A stretch of DNA of 64,000 nucleotides from Archangium violaceum. GTDB taxonomy: Bacteria > Myxococcota > Myxococcia > Myxococcales > Myxococcaceae. This document shows, in pieces, positions 55,901-63,482 of the stretch. The position numbers were made by a program, and so were the translations under genes. The number at the start of each line of letters is the position of its first letter. Position 1 is the stretch's first letter. Location of the stretch: contig NZ_CP069338.1 of assembly GCF_016859125.1 (NCBI RefSeq), positions 10,543,501 through 10,607,500 of the forward strand, read 5' to 3'. The notes beneath the pieces were generated by a model. It saw only the letters and a list, made by a program, of their open reading frames with translations, had not been told where the DNA came from and did no database searches.

Positions 55901-56332
55901 GCGCGGGCCGCGGGGCTCCATTCGGCCTTCGCGCACGAAACGGCCCCGAGGCTCGGGCCGGTCCCCCCGCGAGAAACGTCCCTGGGGGGCGAAGCGTGCA
56001 TCACGAGCATCGGGCGCGGGCCGGGCCTCCTCCCGAGGACCACCCGCCCGGCGCTCGTCGAATTTTCCCCCCCGCTCGCGGTCGCGCCCCCCACCGGGAG
56101 CCTGCTCCCCACCGTTTCCATTGCCCTCATGGGAGGCTGGCCGCCTGCCCTGCAGGCTGAAGCGCTTGCCCTCCCTGATGAGCTCGCCTCGCCGGACCAT
56201 TTCCCGGAGCGTGCGCTTGAGCTGCGTCTGCTGACCGGGGTGCAGGTGGGTAAGCCGGAGCAGTTCCTTGACGCCGAGCGGGTGCTTGGACTCCGCCAGA
56301 TGTCGCCTCACGTCTTGATGAAGGTCGGTCAC
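52955..56332 (-). CDS. rnr: Ribonuclease R with Arg/Gly-rich insert and H1-like tail
   Basis: About 1125 aa, against roughly 800 in E. coli. Order: winged-helix start (DLHQDVRRHLAESKHPLGVK); an Arg/Gly/Asp-rich region at about 70-230 with repeated RFxRxxRPEPRGRF-like units; cold-shock domains; RNB catalytic core (VTIDGEDARDFDDAVYAEPH, with the metal-binding Asp cluster, and YLHFTSPIRRYPDLLVHRLL); an S1 domain (VAGIVEFGFFVELDDVHVEG); a basic linker; and a C-terminal 100 residues of KKA/AAKK repeats like histone H1. It degrades structured RNA 3' to 5'. The GTG at 56332 (preceded by GGGAA) is preferred over the TTG at 56344. Both basic regions probably bind RNA or DNA. Confidence 0.92.
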   Translation of the reverse strand: MTDLHQDVRRHLAESKHPLGVKELLRLTHLHPGQQTQLKRTLREMVRRGELIREGKRFSLQGRRPASHEGNGNGGEQAPGGGRDRERGGKFDERRAGGPREEARPAPDARDARFAPQGRFSRGDRPEPRGRFVREGRMEPRGPRGRLEELGAEPRNRFARQERPSGSRFDTRKQAGRPEPRGRFARDERRPDTRGRFEQDRRPGRGGGGRAFREERFEPRGRGGRGGGEGLETSTVEGILHVHRDGYGFVHPSSGQGDNIFLPPQEAARALDNDRVIVEAWGRPGRMEGRLLQVVGRTRQLAVGTYVDRGRRHALVIPYDKNLQIQGNIRVPPTQMARDGDVVKVRLGIGAELLEPGEGLFGEVAGSLGKPGDPSTEVLSIAYSQGFSDEFPPEVMDEADRIRPVVTEEEARGEERRDLRQMALVTIDGEDARDFDDAVYAEPHPQGWRLVVAIADVTHYVREGTALDAEALRRATSVYLPDRVLPMLPERLSNGICSLRPEEDRLCMVADMVLDRSGRLVSSELYPGVMRSHARCTYNEVQDVLDGKDVPHRNAFKPHFERLMELARVLMRMRKERGAIDFNLPEHKVVMGEDGLPARMERRERKDSHRLIEECMLAANEAVAKFFADQGLPSVYRYHGEPDEEKLAVFAQLAQAYGFRLQAEELSSKELNAFMAQLQGHPEERALNQLLLRSMMQAVYTASDIGHYGLAAEYYLHFTSPIRRYPDLLVHRLLKAHWSRGGQERSPAQLEREEQLLEDMASQSSERERAAMQVEREVVSYYAALMMKDRLGEEFAATVAGIVEFGFFVELDDVHVEGLVRADSLGFGARFDKTLHALTLPGGFRVRVGQKARVRLVNVNLALRRIEFEALEVAGRAVKALEAVERQEQKVQKHLAREERKQAARAAREKERRERWGRPERVVGEHGLSMAEAEALRAAEAAAVEQAPAEQVATAEVAPPTVERQTESVEIVERIIPTAPAGFDRIRALAALDAREGGEATGEAVQAVPPKRRRKAAAAVEEKPARAKKRAAAGARKKAAPRAAAKKAAARGTGAKKTAPVAKKAAAKKPARATKKTARVAAAKKAPTAKKTTRASAAKRASAPKSRASTAKAKKTAPARKAKKR

Positions 56333-56453
56333 GAGAGTTCCCAAAGCAGGGAGCCCGACGGGCCCTGAAAAAAATAAGCCCGGCAGGTCCCACAGGGGAC
56401 CCCCGGGCGGAAGAACGACGATGTCGCGAGGTCTCGGCTCGTCAGAAAGGCCC

Positions 56454-57809
56454 TCAGGGCTTGACGGTCACGTTGAGCTTGAACGAGCGCTCCACCTGAC
56501 CGGGGTTGAACGCCTTGGCGAGGAAGAACTCCACCTCGGAGGACCCGGGGTTGCGCGGGGTGAAGAAGAACTCGCGGGTGGCGGGGCCCCCATCGGAGCT
56601 CGGCTCGAAGTTGGCTTCCCGCAGACCCACGCGCTTGGCCGCCGTGGGCTCGATGGCCCAGGTGAAGCCCGGCTGCTCCTGCAGGCGCACGGTGAAGGCG
56701 TGGTTGAGTCGCACCTCGATGCTGCCGGGCTGCTCGCCCTCCACCTGCACGGTCTCCAGACCCTCGCGGGAGATGGGCCGGAGCTCGGAGGGACGCGGCT
56801 CCACGTTCTCCACGTCGATGCGGCCACCCCAGCCGGAGGACTTGTCCACCACGCCCGTGACGGAGAGCGTCTGGCCCAGGAACTTGCGCAGTCCCTTGGC
56901 GCCCTTGCCCTCGAGGATGAAGGACACCTGCTGCCGGGTGCCGCCATTGGACACCACCAGCACGAACTCCTCGCCCGTCATCTCCAGGTTGCCACGCAGC
57001 GCGGCGAAGCCCTTCATCCCCGCGCCCATGCCGGCCGAGATGACCTGCGACACCTCTCCAGGGGAGAGGTAGCGCAACCGGGGCTCCGCCTCCGCGGGCT
57101 CCGGCTCGGGCGCTTCGGCCTCCGGCTTCTTGGCGGAGAACTTCCGCACGTCCACCGTGCCGCCGTAGTTGGTGGTCTTCTTGATGAGACCGCTGACGGA
57201 CACCTTGTGATCCAGGTACGCCGGCAGCACCTCCTGATCCGGCCCCTGGAGGATGAAGTTCAGCTCGCGCTTGTCGCGGCCCACCACCACCAGACAGGGC
57301 AGACCGTCGAGCACGGTCAGACGACCCTTGAGGCTGCCCTCGCCCACCACGCCACGACCCGCACCGGCGGTGAGCAGTTGCTCCATGTCGCGCTTGTTGA
57401 GGGGCTCGGCCAGGGGGGGCAGCTTCGTGGCGCGGGGCCTCGGCTTCTCGGCCTGGGGCGGCATCACGATCTCCGCCCGGGCGGCGGCCTCCCTGCCCTT
57501 GGCGGAGCTCTCCTTCCCCTTGGGGGCGGCCTCCTTGCCCTTGGCGATCTCCTTCACCTTGGTGGCCGCCTTCACGGCGACCTCCTTCACCTGGGTGGCG
57601 GCCTTCTTCACGGCGGCGGCGGGCTCGGACTTCTTCTTCACCGCGGACGCCTTCTTCTCCGCCTTCGCGCTTCCAGTCGCCTTCGTCACCAACTTCGCGG
57701 CGGCCTTCGCCACGCTCTTGGACGCGGTCTTGAGGACACCCGGTTTCGTCGACTTGACCTTCTTCGCAGCGGGAGTCGCCTTCTTGGCCCCGGACCTGGG
57801 CTTGGCCAT
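56454..57809 (-). CDS. H1-like tail protein with C-terminal chagasin-like (I42) domain
   Basis: A 451-aa protein. Residues 1-110 are Lys/Ala-rich like histone H1 (KPRSGAKKATPAAKKVKSTK). Two related OB-like modules follow at about 120-225 and 240-340 (VSGLIKKTTNYGGTVDVRKF versus VTGVVDKSSGWGGRIDVENV). The last 100 residues resemble I42 cysteine-protease inhibitors: FTVRLQEQPGFTWAIEPT, then FFTPRNPGSSEVEFFLAKAF. There is no signal peptide, so it is cytoplasmic and perhaps nucleoid-associated. The ATG at 57809 follows AGGAGA. A strong promoter candidate lies about 90 bp upstream. The combination of parts is unusual and its function is unknown. Confidence 0.8.
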   Translation of the reverse strand: MAKPRSGAKKATPAAKKVKSTKPGVLKTASKSVAKAAAKLVTKATGSAKAEKKASAVKKKSEPAAAVKKAATQVKEVAVKAATKVKEIAKGKEAAPKGKESSAKGREAAARAEIVMPPQAEKPRPRATKLPPLAEPLNKRDMEQLLTAGAGRGVVGEGSLKGRLTVLDGLPCLVVVGRDKRELNFILQGPDQEVLPAYLDHKVSVSGLIKKTTNYGGTVDVRKFSAKKPEAEAPEPEPAEAEPRLRYLSPGEVSQVISAGMGAGMKGFAALRGNLEMTGEEFVLVVSNGGTRQQVSFILEGKGAKGLRKFLGQTLSVTGVVDKSSGWGGRIDVENVEPRPSELRPISREGLETVQVEGEQPGSIEVRLNHAFTVRLQEQPGFTWAIEPTAAKRVGLREANFEPSSDGGPATREFFFTPRNPGSSEVEFFLAKAFNPGQVERSFKLNVTVKP

Positions 57810-57895
57810 CGACGCTGTCTCCTTGAATTCCCGTGTCATCTCAACGGGTTGGCGCATCTACCCCCGACCGGACGCGGGCCTCGGGATCACCCGAG

Positions 57896-57924
57896 CTTGT
57901 AACGATGATCAGCTGGAGTGTCAA
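57896..57924 (-). promoter_or_regulatory. Sigma-70-like promoter with palindrome at the start site
   Basis: On the minus strand TTGACA (57924-57919) is followed after 17 nt by TACAAG (57901-57896), a perfect -35 and a 4/6 match to the -10. Directly downstream, the palindrome CTCGGG-ATCA-CCCGAG (57880-57895, plus-strand reading) covers the expected start site and may be an operator. It would drive the H1-tailed protein gene, giving a leader of about 80 nt. Confidence 0.55.
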
Positions 57925-58045
57925 ACAAAGTCTTGAATTTCCTAGGAACTTTGATCCCTGAAGCAGCCTGTCGCTACACACCTGTTTCGCATTGCCCGGG
58001 CAAGGCCGATCAGCCCTGGGAGATCACCCGGAGGGAGTCCGACCC

Positions 58046-59272
58046 ATGAAGGAAGATGCCGCGCTGCTGCCCGTAGAGGAGGCACGAGCCCGTACACTCG
58101 CCCTGGTCCAACCGTTACCCCCCGAGTGGGTCCGGCTGGACGAGGCCCTCGGGAGGGCCCTGGCGCGGGACGTGCGCGCGCAACGGACCCTGCCGCCCTG
58201 GGACAACTCGGCCATGGACGGCTTCGCGGTGCGCAGCGCCGACCTGACGGGTCCCCTGCCCGTCCGCCTGAAGGTGAAGGAGACGATCTACGCCGGCCAG
58301 ACGCCCCGGGAGGAGGTCCAGCCGGGAACCTGCGCGCGGATCATGACCGGGGCCCCACTGCCGGCGGGGGCGGACGCGGTAGTGATGCGCGAGCGGACCC
58401 GGCTGGCCCCCGAGGCGGACACGGTGGAGATCCTCGAGGCGGTGGGGCCGGGCCACTTCGTGCGGCCGAGGGGCGAGGACGCGCGGGAGGGTGAGCTCCT
58501 CCTCTCCCGGGGGACGCCGCTGGGGATTCCGGAGCTGGGGCTGGTGGTGGGCCAGGGGCTGCTGACGGTCCCGGTGCCGCGCCGCCCCCGGGTGGCCATC
58601 CTCTCCACCGGCGACGAACTGTGCCGGGCGGACGCCCCCGCCGAGGGTCGGATCGTGGACGCCAACGCCCCCGCGCTGAGCCTGGCCGTCCTGCGGGCGG
58701 GCGGAGTGCCCTCGGTGCTCGGCATCGCCCGGGACACGCTGGAGGACGTGTACCAGCACCTCGCGGCGGCCGAGGGGTATGACCTGGTGCTGACGAGCGC
58801 CGGGATGTCCGTGGGCGAACACGACTTCGTCCGCGAGGCCCTGGAGAAGCTGGGCGTGGAGCGGGACTTCTGGCGCGTGGCCATCAAGCCGGGCAAGCCG
58901 CTCGCCGTGGGCCGCAAGGGGGCCGCCGTCTACATCGGACTGCCGGGCAACCCCACCTCCTCGCTCGTCACCTTCGAGCTCTTCGTCCGCCCCGCCCTGC
59001 GCCGCATGCTGGGGCACGAGGACGTGGAGCCACCGCGGGTCTCCGGCAGGCTCGAGGGCGAGTTGCGCAAGCCCGAGGGGCTGGCCCACTTCGTCCGGGT
59101 GACGGCCGCCTGGCGGGACGGGGAGCTCTGGGCCCGGCCCCTGTCCACCCAGACGTCGGGCGCCCTGCGCTCGGCGGCCTCGGCGACCCACCTGCTCCAC
59201 TTTCCACGCTCATCCAGTAGGCTGGCTACTGGTGACAAGGTGGAATTGCTTCCTCTCTCCTGGGGAGCTTGA
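58046..59272 (+). CDS. moeA: Molybdopterin molybdenumtransferase MoeA
   Basis: A 408-aa MoeA, inserting molybdenum into adenylated molybdopterin. Family motifs are TLPPWDNSAMDGFAVRSADL, CARIMTGAPLPAGADAVVM, RPRGEDAREGELLLSRGTPL, ILSTGDELC, VLTSAGMSVGEHDFVREALE and IGLPGNPTSSLVTFELFVRP. The ATG at 58046 follows GGAGGGAG; the open frame upstream has no domain sequence. It precedes ribA by about 70 nt, so the two cofactor genes are possibly co-transcribed. No molybdenum-cofactor riboswitch was recognised in the leader. Confidence 0.95.
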   Translation: MKEDAALLPVEEARARTLALVQPLPPEWVRLDEALGRALARDVRAQRTLPPWDNSAMDGFAVRSADLTGPLPVRLKVKETIYAGQTPREEVQPGTCARIMTGAPLPAGADAVVMRERTRLAPEADTVEILEAVGPGHFVRPRGEDAREGELLLSRGTPLGIPELGLVVGQGLLTVPVPRRPRVAILSTGDELCRADAPAEGRIVDANAPALSLAVLRAGGVPSVLGIARDTLEDVYQHLAAAEGYDLVLTSAGMSVGEHDFVREALEKLGVERDFWRVAIKPGKPLAVGRKGAAVYIGLPGNPTSSLVTFELFVRPALRRMLGHEDVEPPRVSGRLEGELRKPEGLAHFVRVTAAWRDGELWARPLSTQTSGALRSAASATHLLHFPRSSSRLATGDKVELLPLSWGA

Positions 59273-59339
59273 AGAACGAACCATCACGGTTCGCATCCAT
59301 CTTGTGCCCCCGGATGTTGTGCGGGAGAAGGGTTCATTT

Positions 59340-60014
59340 ATGTCCGATACGCGTACACCTCAGGTTCTTCCAGCCCGCAAGAGCGCGTCCCTCCTGGAGA
59401 AGTTCTCCGAGGCGGATGTCCCCACGGAGCGTGGCGTGCTGCGCACGGTCGTCTTCCGCGAGAAGCGCAACGGGCGGGAGCACGTGGCGCTCGTGGTGGG
59501 GAACGTGCAGGGATTGGAGGGTGTGCCTGTCCGGGTGCACTCCGAGTGCTTGACCAGCGAGGTGTTCGGCAGCCTGAAGTGCGACTGCCGGGAGCAGCTG
59601 GACCGGGCGCTGGACTTCGTCACCCAGAACGGGTGCGGCGTGGTGCTCTACCTCCGCCAGGAGGGCCGGGGCATCGGCCTGGGAAACAAGATCAAGGCCT
59701 ACGCGCTGCAAGCCGAGGGCCTGGACACGTATGATGCGAACCGGAAGCTGGGCTTTCCGGATGATCTGCGCAGCTACGACGTCGCCGCCGAGATGCTGCG
59801 CATGCTCGGAGTGCGCTCGGTGGACCTGATCACCAACAATCCACTGAAAATTGCAGGCCTGGTGGAAGAAGGAATTCCGGTCCGTCGACGCATTCCCTCG
59901 CGTACGGAGCACAATCCGCATAACGTCGACTACCTGAGGACGAAGCGCGAGCGGACGGGGCACCTGATTGAGCTCTTCGCCGAGGACGACGACACGGAAG
60001 CGAAGGTTGGCTGA
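59340..60014 (+). CDS. ribA: GTP cyclohydrolase II
   Basis: A 224-aa stand-alone GTP cyclohydrolase II, first step of riboflavin synthesis. The zinc ligands appear in CLTSEVFGSLKCDCREQLD, the catalytic region in YLRQEGRGIGLGNKIKAYAL, and the C-terminal LITNNPLKIAGLVEEGI is typical. It is not fused to RibB, unlike many bacterial versions. The ATG at 59340 follows GGGAGAAGGG. It is followed by a metallo-beta-lactamase-fold gene that begins within its last codons. No FMN riboswitch was recognised. Confidence 0.95.
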   Translation: MSDTRTPQVLPARKSASLLEKFSEADVPTERGVLRTVVFREKRNGREHVALVVGNVQGLEGVPVRVHSECLTSEVFGSLKCDCREQLDRALDFVTQNGCGVVLYLRQEGRGIGLGNKIKAYALQAEGLDTYDANRKLGFPDDLRSYDVAAEMLRMLGVRSVDLITNNPLKIAGLVEEGIPVRRRIPSRTEHNPHNVDYLRTKRERTGHLIELFAEDDDTEAKVG

Positions 60015-60882
60015 GGACGAACAGGGGAGGACGACCGCCGAGGCGCGCGTCCCCTTCCATGTCCGTTTCTGGGGAGTGCGCGGCTCGATCCCGGCACCGG
60101 GTCCGAAGACGCAGCGCTACGGGGGCAATACGCCCTGCGTCGAGATTCGATGCGGGGACGAGTTGTTCATCTTCGACCTGGGGACGGGGGTTCGCGTGCT
60201 GGGGGAGGAGTTGCTCGCGGCGGGTGGACCCACGCGCGCGTCGATCTTCCTCTCGCACTACCACTACGATCATCTGCAGGGGCTGCCGTTCTTCACGCCC
60301 ATCTTCATCCCGAGGTTCACCTTCACGGTGTACGGGGCGCCTCGGGACGGGAGATCGGTGAAGGAGGTGCTGTCCGGGCAGATGGTGCATCCCTACTTCC
60401 CGGTGACGGCCGAGGAGACCTTCAAGGCCCAGCTGACGTACAAGGACCTTGGCTCGGGACAGCAGCTGGAGCTGGGCCCGGCGAGGATCCACACGCTGGA
60501 CCTGAACCATCCCGGAGGCAATCTGGGCTACCGGGTGGAGTGCGGCGGTAGGACGGTGGTGTACGCCACGGACGTGGAGCACGGCTGCGAGAAGGACGAG
60601 GAGTTGGTGGAGTTCGCGCGAGACGCGGACGTGCTCATCATCGACGCGATGTACACGGAAGATGAGTACCGGGGCCGCAAGGGCGCCGCGAAGATTGGCT
60701 GGGGCCACTCGACGTGGGAGTCGGCGGTGGAGACGGCCAACAAGTCGAAGGTGAAGAAGCTGGTGCTCTTCCACCACGAGCCCAAGCGGGACGACGATGC
60801 GATGGATCGCTTCGTCGAGGAGGTGCGCAAGCACCGTCCGGAAACGATCGCCGCCGTGGAGTCGGAGATCCTGAAGCTCTGA
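60007..60882 (+). CDS. Metallo-beta-lactamase-fold hydrolase
   Basis: About 291 aa. The fold is shown by FHVRFWGVRGSIPAPGPKTQ, YGGNTPCVEIRCGDELFIFD, the metal motif SHYHYDHLQG (HxHxDH), the later His in LDLNHPGGNLGYRVE and Asp in VVYATDVEHG, and a final HHEP. This subgroup includes phosphodiesterase-like enzymes, and acidic inserts (TEDEYRGRKG) suggest a nucleotide or phosphodiester substrate, which remains unproven. The start is uncertain: the TTG at 60007 overlaps the ribA stop, and another in-frame TTG lies at 59968. It probably shares a transcript with ribA. Confidence 0.88.
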   Translation: MAEDEQGRTTAEARVPFHVRFWGVRGSIPAPGPKTQRYGGNTPCVEIRCGDELFIFDLGTGVRVLGEELLAAGGPTRASIFLSHYHYDHLQGLPFFTPIFIPRFTFTVYGAPRDGRSVKEVLSGQMVHPYFPVTAEETFKAQLTYKDLGSGQQLELGPARIHTLDLNHPGGNLGYRVECGGRTVVYATDVEHGCEKDEELVEFARDADVLIIDAMYTEDEYRGRKGAAKIGWGHSTWESAVETANKSKVKKLVLFHHEPKRDDDAMDRFVEEVRKHRPETIAAVESEILKL

Positions 60883-60890
60883 GCAAAACC

Positions 60891-60924
60891 CCCTCTCCCA
60901 CTGGGAGAGGGCCGGGGTGAGGGT
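60891..60924 (+). repeat. Convergent-gene palindrome, copy D
   Basis: CCCTCTCCC (60891-60899), ACT, GGGAGAGGG (60903-60911), then CCGGGGTGAGGGT. It lies between the hydrolase gene (plus, stop at 60882) and the LipB-Nudix gene (minus, stop at 60947). Same orientation as copy B. Confidence 0.8.
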
Positions 60925-60946
60925 CTACCCCGGCAGGCTCAGGAGC

Positions 60947-62032
60947 TCACCCCGCGAGCACCCGGCTCGCCCGCCGCACGCCCTCGCGAAGCCCGCGGAA
61001 CGGAAGCCGTGCGAGCGCGGTGGGGACATCCACCCACTCGAAGGCATCGTGCTCGTCACCGAGATGGACCTCGAAGCCGCCGGTGCACCGGGCGGCGAAA
61101 CCGTTCTCCTCGACGAGCCGGGGAGGCACCACGGCGCCGACGGCGAAGGCATGGCGGTACTCCAGGTCGACCACCTCGGTGCGCAGTCCGGTCTCCTCGA
61201 ACAACTCGCGGGCGGCGGCGTCGCGCGGCATCTCGCCGGGCTCCAGACGGCCGGTGACGATCTGCCAGAACCCCCCGCGCTCGGGGCGCCGGCGCAACAA
61301 CAACACGCGGGCCTCGGGCCCCCTGCCCCGCATCAACGTGACGCTCACGGTGCGCGTGAGGGGCGCGGGCTCGACACGCTGGAGCTCGAAGACGTCGGCG
61401 AAGTGCCGGGCCAGCTTCTCCTCCACCTCAGCCATGGGCACGAGCCGGCCGAGCTCCTTCTGCAACGAGGTAACACCCGCCTCGCGGATGCCGCAGGGGA
61501 CGATGAGGTTGAAGTGGGGCAACTGCGTGTTGACGTTGAGCGCCAGGCCGTGACTGGTGAGCCAGCGCGAGAGGTGGACGCCGATGGCGGCGATCTTCCG
61601 GGCGTCGGGTGAACCTTCCTGGCCGATCCACACCCCGGGCCACTTGGGGATGGTGCCGGAGGTGATGGCGTACTCGGCGAGGGTGCGGATGACGCACTGC
61701 TCGACGTCGCGCACGTAGCGGCGCACGTCGTGGCGGTGCTCGGGCAGGAGGAAGATGGGGTAGGCCACGAGCTGCCCGGGCCCGTGGTAGGTGACATCGC
61801 CACCGCGATCGGTCTCGAAGACCTCGACGCCCTCTTCCGAGAGGCGCGCGTCGCTGGCGACGATGTTGGCGCGTTTGGCGGCACGGCCCAGGGTGAGCAC
61901 GGGCGGGTGCTCGAGCAGCAGCAGGACATCTCCGCAGAGGCCCTGGCGCCGGGTCTCGCCGAAGAGCTTCATGAGCTGGAGACCGTCCTCGTATTCGACC
62001 CGGCCGAGCCGGTACACCGTCAGCGTGTTCAC
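60947..62032 (-). CDS. lipB: Octanoyltransferase LipB fused to a Nudix domain
   Basis: A 361-aa protein. Residues about 1-215 are LipB, which moves octanoate from acyl carrier protein to lipoyl domains: LLEHPPVLTLGR, RGGDVTYHGPGQLVAYPI, the Lys in ARKIAAIGVHLSRWLTSHGL and the Cys in NLIVPCGIREAGVTSL. Residues about 225-361 are a Nudix domain with the box GRLEPGEMPRDAAARELFEE followed by TGL. The fusion could couple lipoylation to nucleotide or CoA clean-up (inference). The GTG at 62032 overlaps the AAA gene stop by 4 nt, and a dehydrogenase E2 gene, a target of lipoylation, lies just upstream. Confidence 0.93.
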   Translation of the reverse strand: MNTLTVYRLGRVEYEDGLQLMKLFGETRRQGLCGDVLLLLEHPPVLTLGRAAKRANIVASDARLSEEGVEVFETDRGGDVTYHGPGQLVAYPIFLLPEHRHDVRRYVRDVEQCVIRTLAEYAITSGTIPKWPGVWIGQEGSPDARKIAAIGVHLSRWLTSHGLALNVNTQLPHFNLIVPCGIREAGVTSLQKELGRLVPMAEVEEKLARHFADVFELQRVEPAPLTRTVSVTLMRGRGPEARVLLLRRRPERGGFWQIVTGRLEPGEMPRDAAARELFEETGLRTEVVDLEYRHAFAVGAVVPPRLVEENGFAARCTGGFEVHLGDEHDAFEWVDVPTALARLPFRGLREGVRRASRVLAG

Positions 62033-63396
62033 GACGTTCCCTTCCGTCGACCCCGGCGGGCCGGCCTGGCCTTCCCCTTCACCTTCTTCTTCACCTCCAG
62101 ACGCCAGGTGCCAGGGGGCACGCGGGCCAGGAGGGCCTGCAACTCATGCCCGGAGCGCGGCGAGCGGGCGGCTTCGGTGGCGAGGGCGGTGAGCGCCTCG
62201 TCGGAGAGGCGGCAGTCCTCGCGCGAGGCGAGCCGACGCCGGGCGATCTCGACCAGGTCCTCGACGCCGGGCTGCTCGAGCGGAACGAGGAGCTGCACCT
62301 GCTCCAACAGGACCACGGGCAGCGCACCACCCACGGCCTCGGAGAGCGCGGCGGTGGTGGGCACGGGCAGGCGGCCGGAGTCCGACAGGAGCACGGGACC
62401 CGAGACCGCTGACCCGCCCCGGGTGGTCATCAGGACGGTGCGCTCGGGATGACGGGCCAGGAAGGCGCCCAGCGCGGACTGCTCGGAAGGCGGGAGCCGG
62501 TCCACGTCCTCCACGAGGAGCACGGCGTCCGCCGGAGCGCGCTCCAGGGAGTCGGGACCGACGAGCACGCCCCTCCCCTGCTCCACGAGCTCCCGCATCC
62601 AGGTGCTCTTCCCGGAGCCCTCGGGCCCGAGCAGCAACACGCGGCGCACACCCGCCTCCAGGCCGCGCTCGAGACTCTCGCGAGCCGCCGCCTGCCCCAC
62701 CAGCGCGAACGAGACGGGCGACCGGGAGACGGGGGTCCGACGAGCGGCGGGTGCCACGGGGGCCACGCCGCCGAGCAACGCACCCGACTCGCCGATGCAG
62801 GACGAGCAGATGAACGCGCCCGCGGGACCGGCGACGAGCGCCCCCACCTCGGAGCGGGGTCGGCAGCAGAAGGAGCACCAGGCATCCAGAGAAGGATCGG
62901 CCCGGGTCGGTCCCCGTTCGATGAAGGGCTCTTCCTTCCTCACCTCCACGGGAGCATCGGTCCGCGCCACCTGCCCGCTCGGGACGTCCATGCTGAGCAC
63001 GGCGGCACGCACGACCTCCACGGCCGTGGCCACGGGATGGGTCCGGCGATCCACCGCCAGCTCGGCCTCGCGCAGGGCCTCATGAAGCGAGGAGGAGGTG
63101 TCCTCCTCGAGGACCCACACTCCGGGCTCGGGCTCCTCGTCGGGCTCGGGCTCGGGAGCCACCGGAGGCGAAACGGCCCGTGCCTCCGCCTCCACCTGGC
63201 GGATCTCCTCTTCCAGCTCCTTGCGGGAGGGATCCAACCGGAGGGCGTAGCGCAGGAGCTGCTCGGCACGGGGCATGTTGCCCGAGCGCCGGCAGAGATC
63301 AGCGGCGAGCCTCAGCAACTCGATGGCCCGGGGCTTGTCACCTCCGAGCTCCGCGGCCTGGGCGGCGCGGATGACGTCGCGAACGTTCTCGGCCAT
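62029..63396 (-). CDS. AAA-type ATPase with TPR-like N-terminus and ClpX-type zinc finger
   Basis: A 455-aa protein. Residues about 1-70 are TPR-like (AAQAAELGGDKPRAIELLRL; MPRAEQLLRYALRLDPSRKE). An acidic Glu/Pro linker follows. Near residue 170-205 lies a four-Cys zinc finger of ClpX type (WCSFCCRPRSEVGALVAG ... FICSSCIGE). The ATPase has Walker A LLLGPEGSGKST and Walker B AVLLVEDVDRLPPSEQSALG, and the C-terminus is Lys/Arg-rich. The P-loop domain is short, closer to NtrC- or DnaA-like ATPases than to ClpX. It overlaps lipB and lies 86 bp after the E2 gene, so it may act on that enzyme complex (inference). Confidence 0.82.
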   Translation of the reverse strand: MAENVRDVIRAAQAAELGGDKPRAIELLRLAADLCRRSGNMPRAEQLLRYALRLDPSRKELEEEIRQVEAEARAVSPPVAPEPEPDEEPEPGVWVLEEDTSSSLHEALREAELAVDRRTHPVATAVEVVRAAVLSMDVPSGQVARTDAPVEVRKEEPFIERGPTRADPSLDAWCSFCCRPRSEVGALVAGPAGAFICSSCIGESGALLGGVAPVAPAARRTPVSRSPVSFALVGQAAARESLERGLEAGVRRVLLLGPEGSGKSTWMRELVEQGRGVLVGPDSLERAPADAVLLVEDVDRLPPSEQSALGAFLARHPERTVLMTTRGGSAVSGPVLLSDSGRLPVPTTAALSEAVGGALPVVLLEQVQLLVPLEQPGVEDLVEIARRRLASREDCRLSDEALTALATEAARSPRSGHELQALLARVPPGTWRLEVKKKVKGKARPARRGRRKGTS

Positions 63397-63482
63397 GGGG
63401 AAGCATAACCTCCTCGAAGGCCGGGAGCGCGGTGCGCGAGCGCTCCCGGCGAGGCACGCGCCCCCGGCAGGCGGCCCGGCCG

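Noticed and set aside
57810-58045. Molybdenum-cofactor riboswitch before moeA, and FMN riboswitch before ribA (59273-59339)
   Set aside because: Neither leader shows the conserved multi-stem pattern; the ribA leader is too short.
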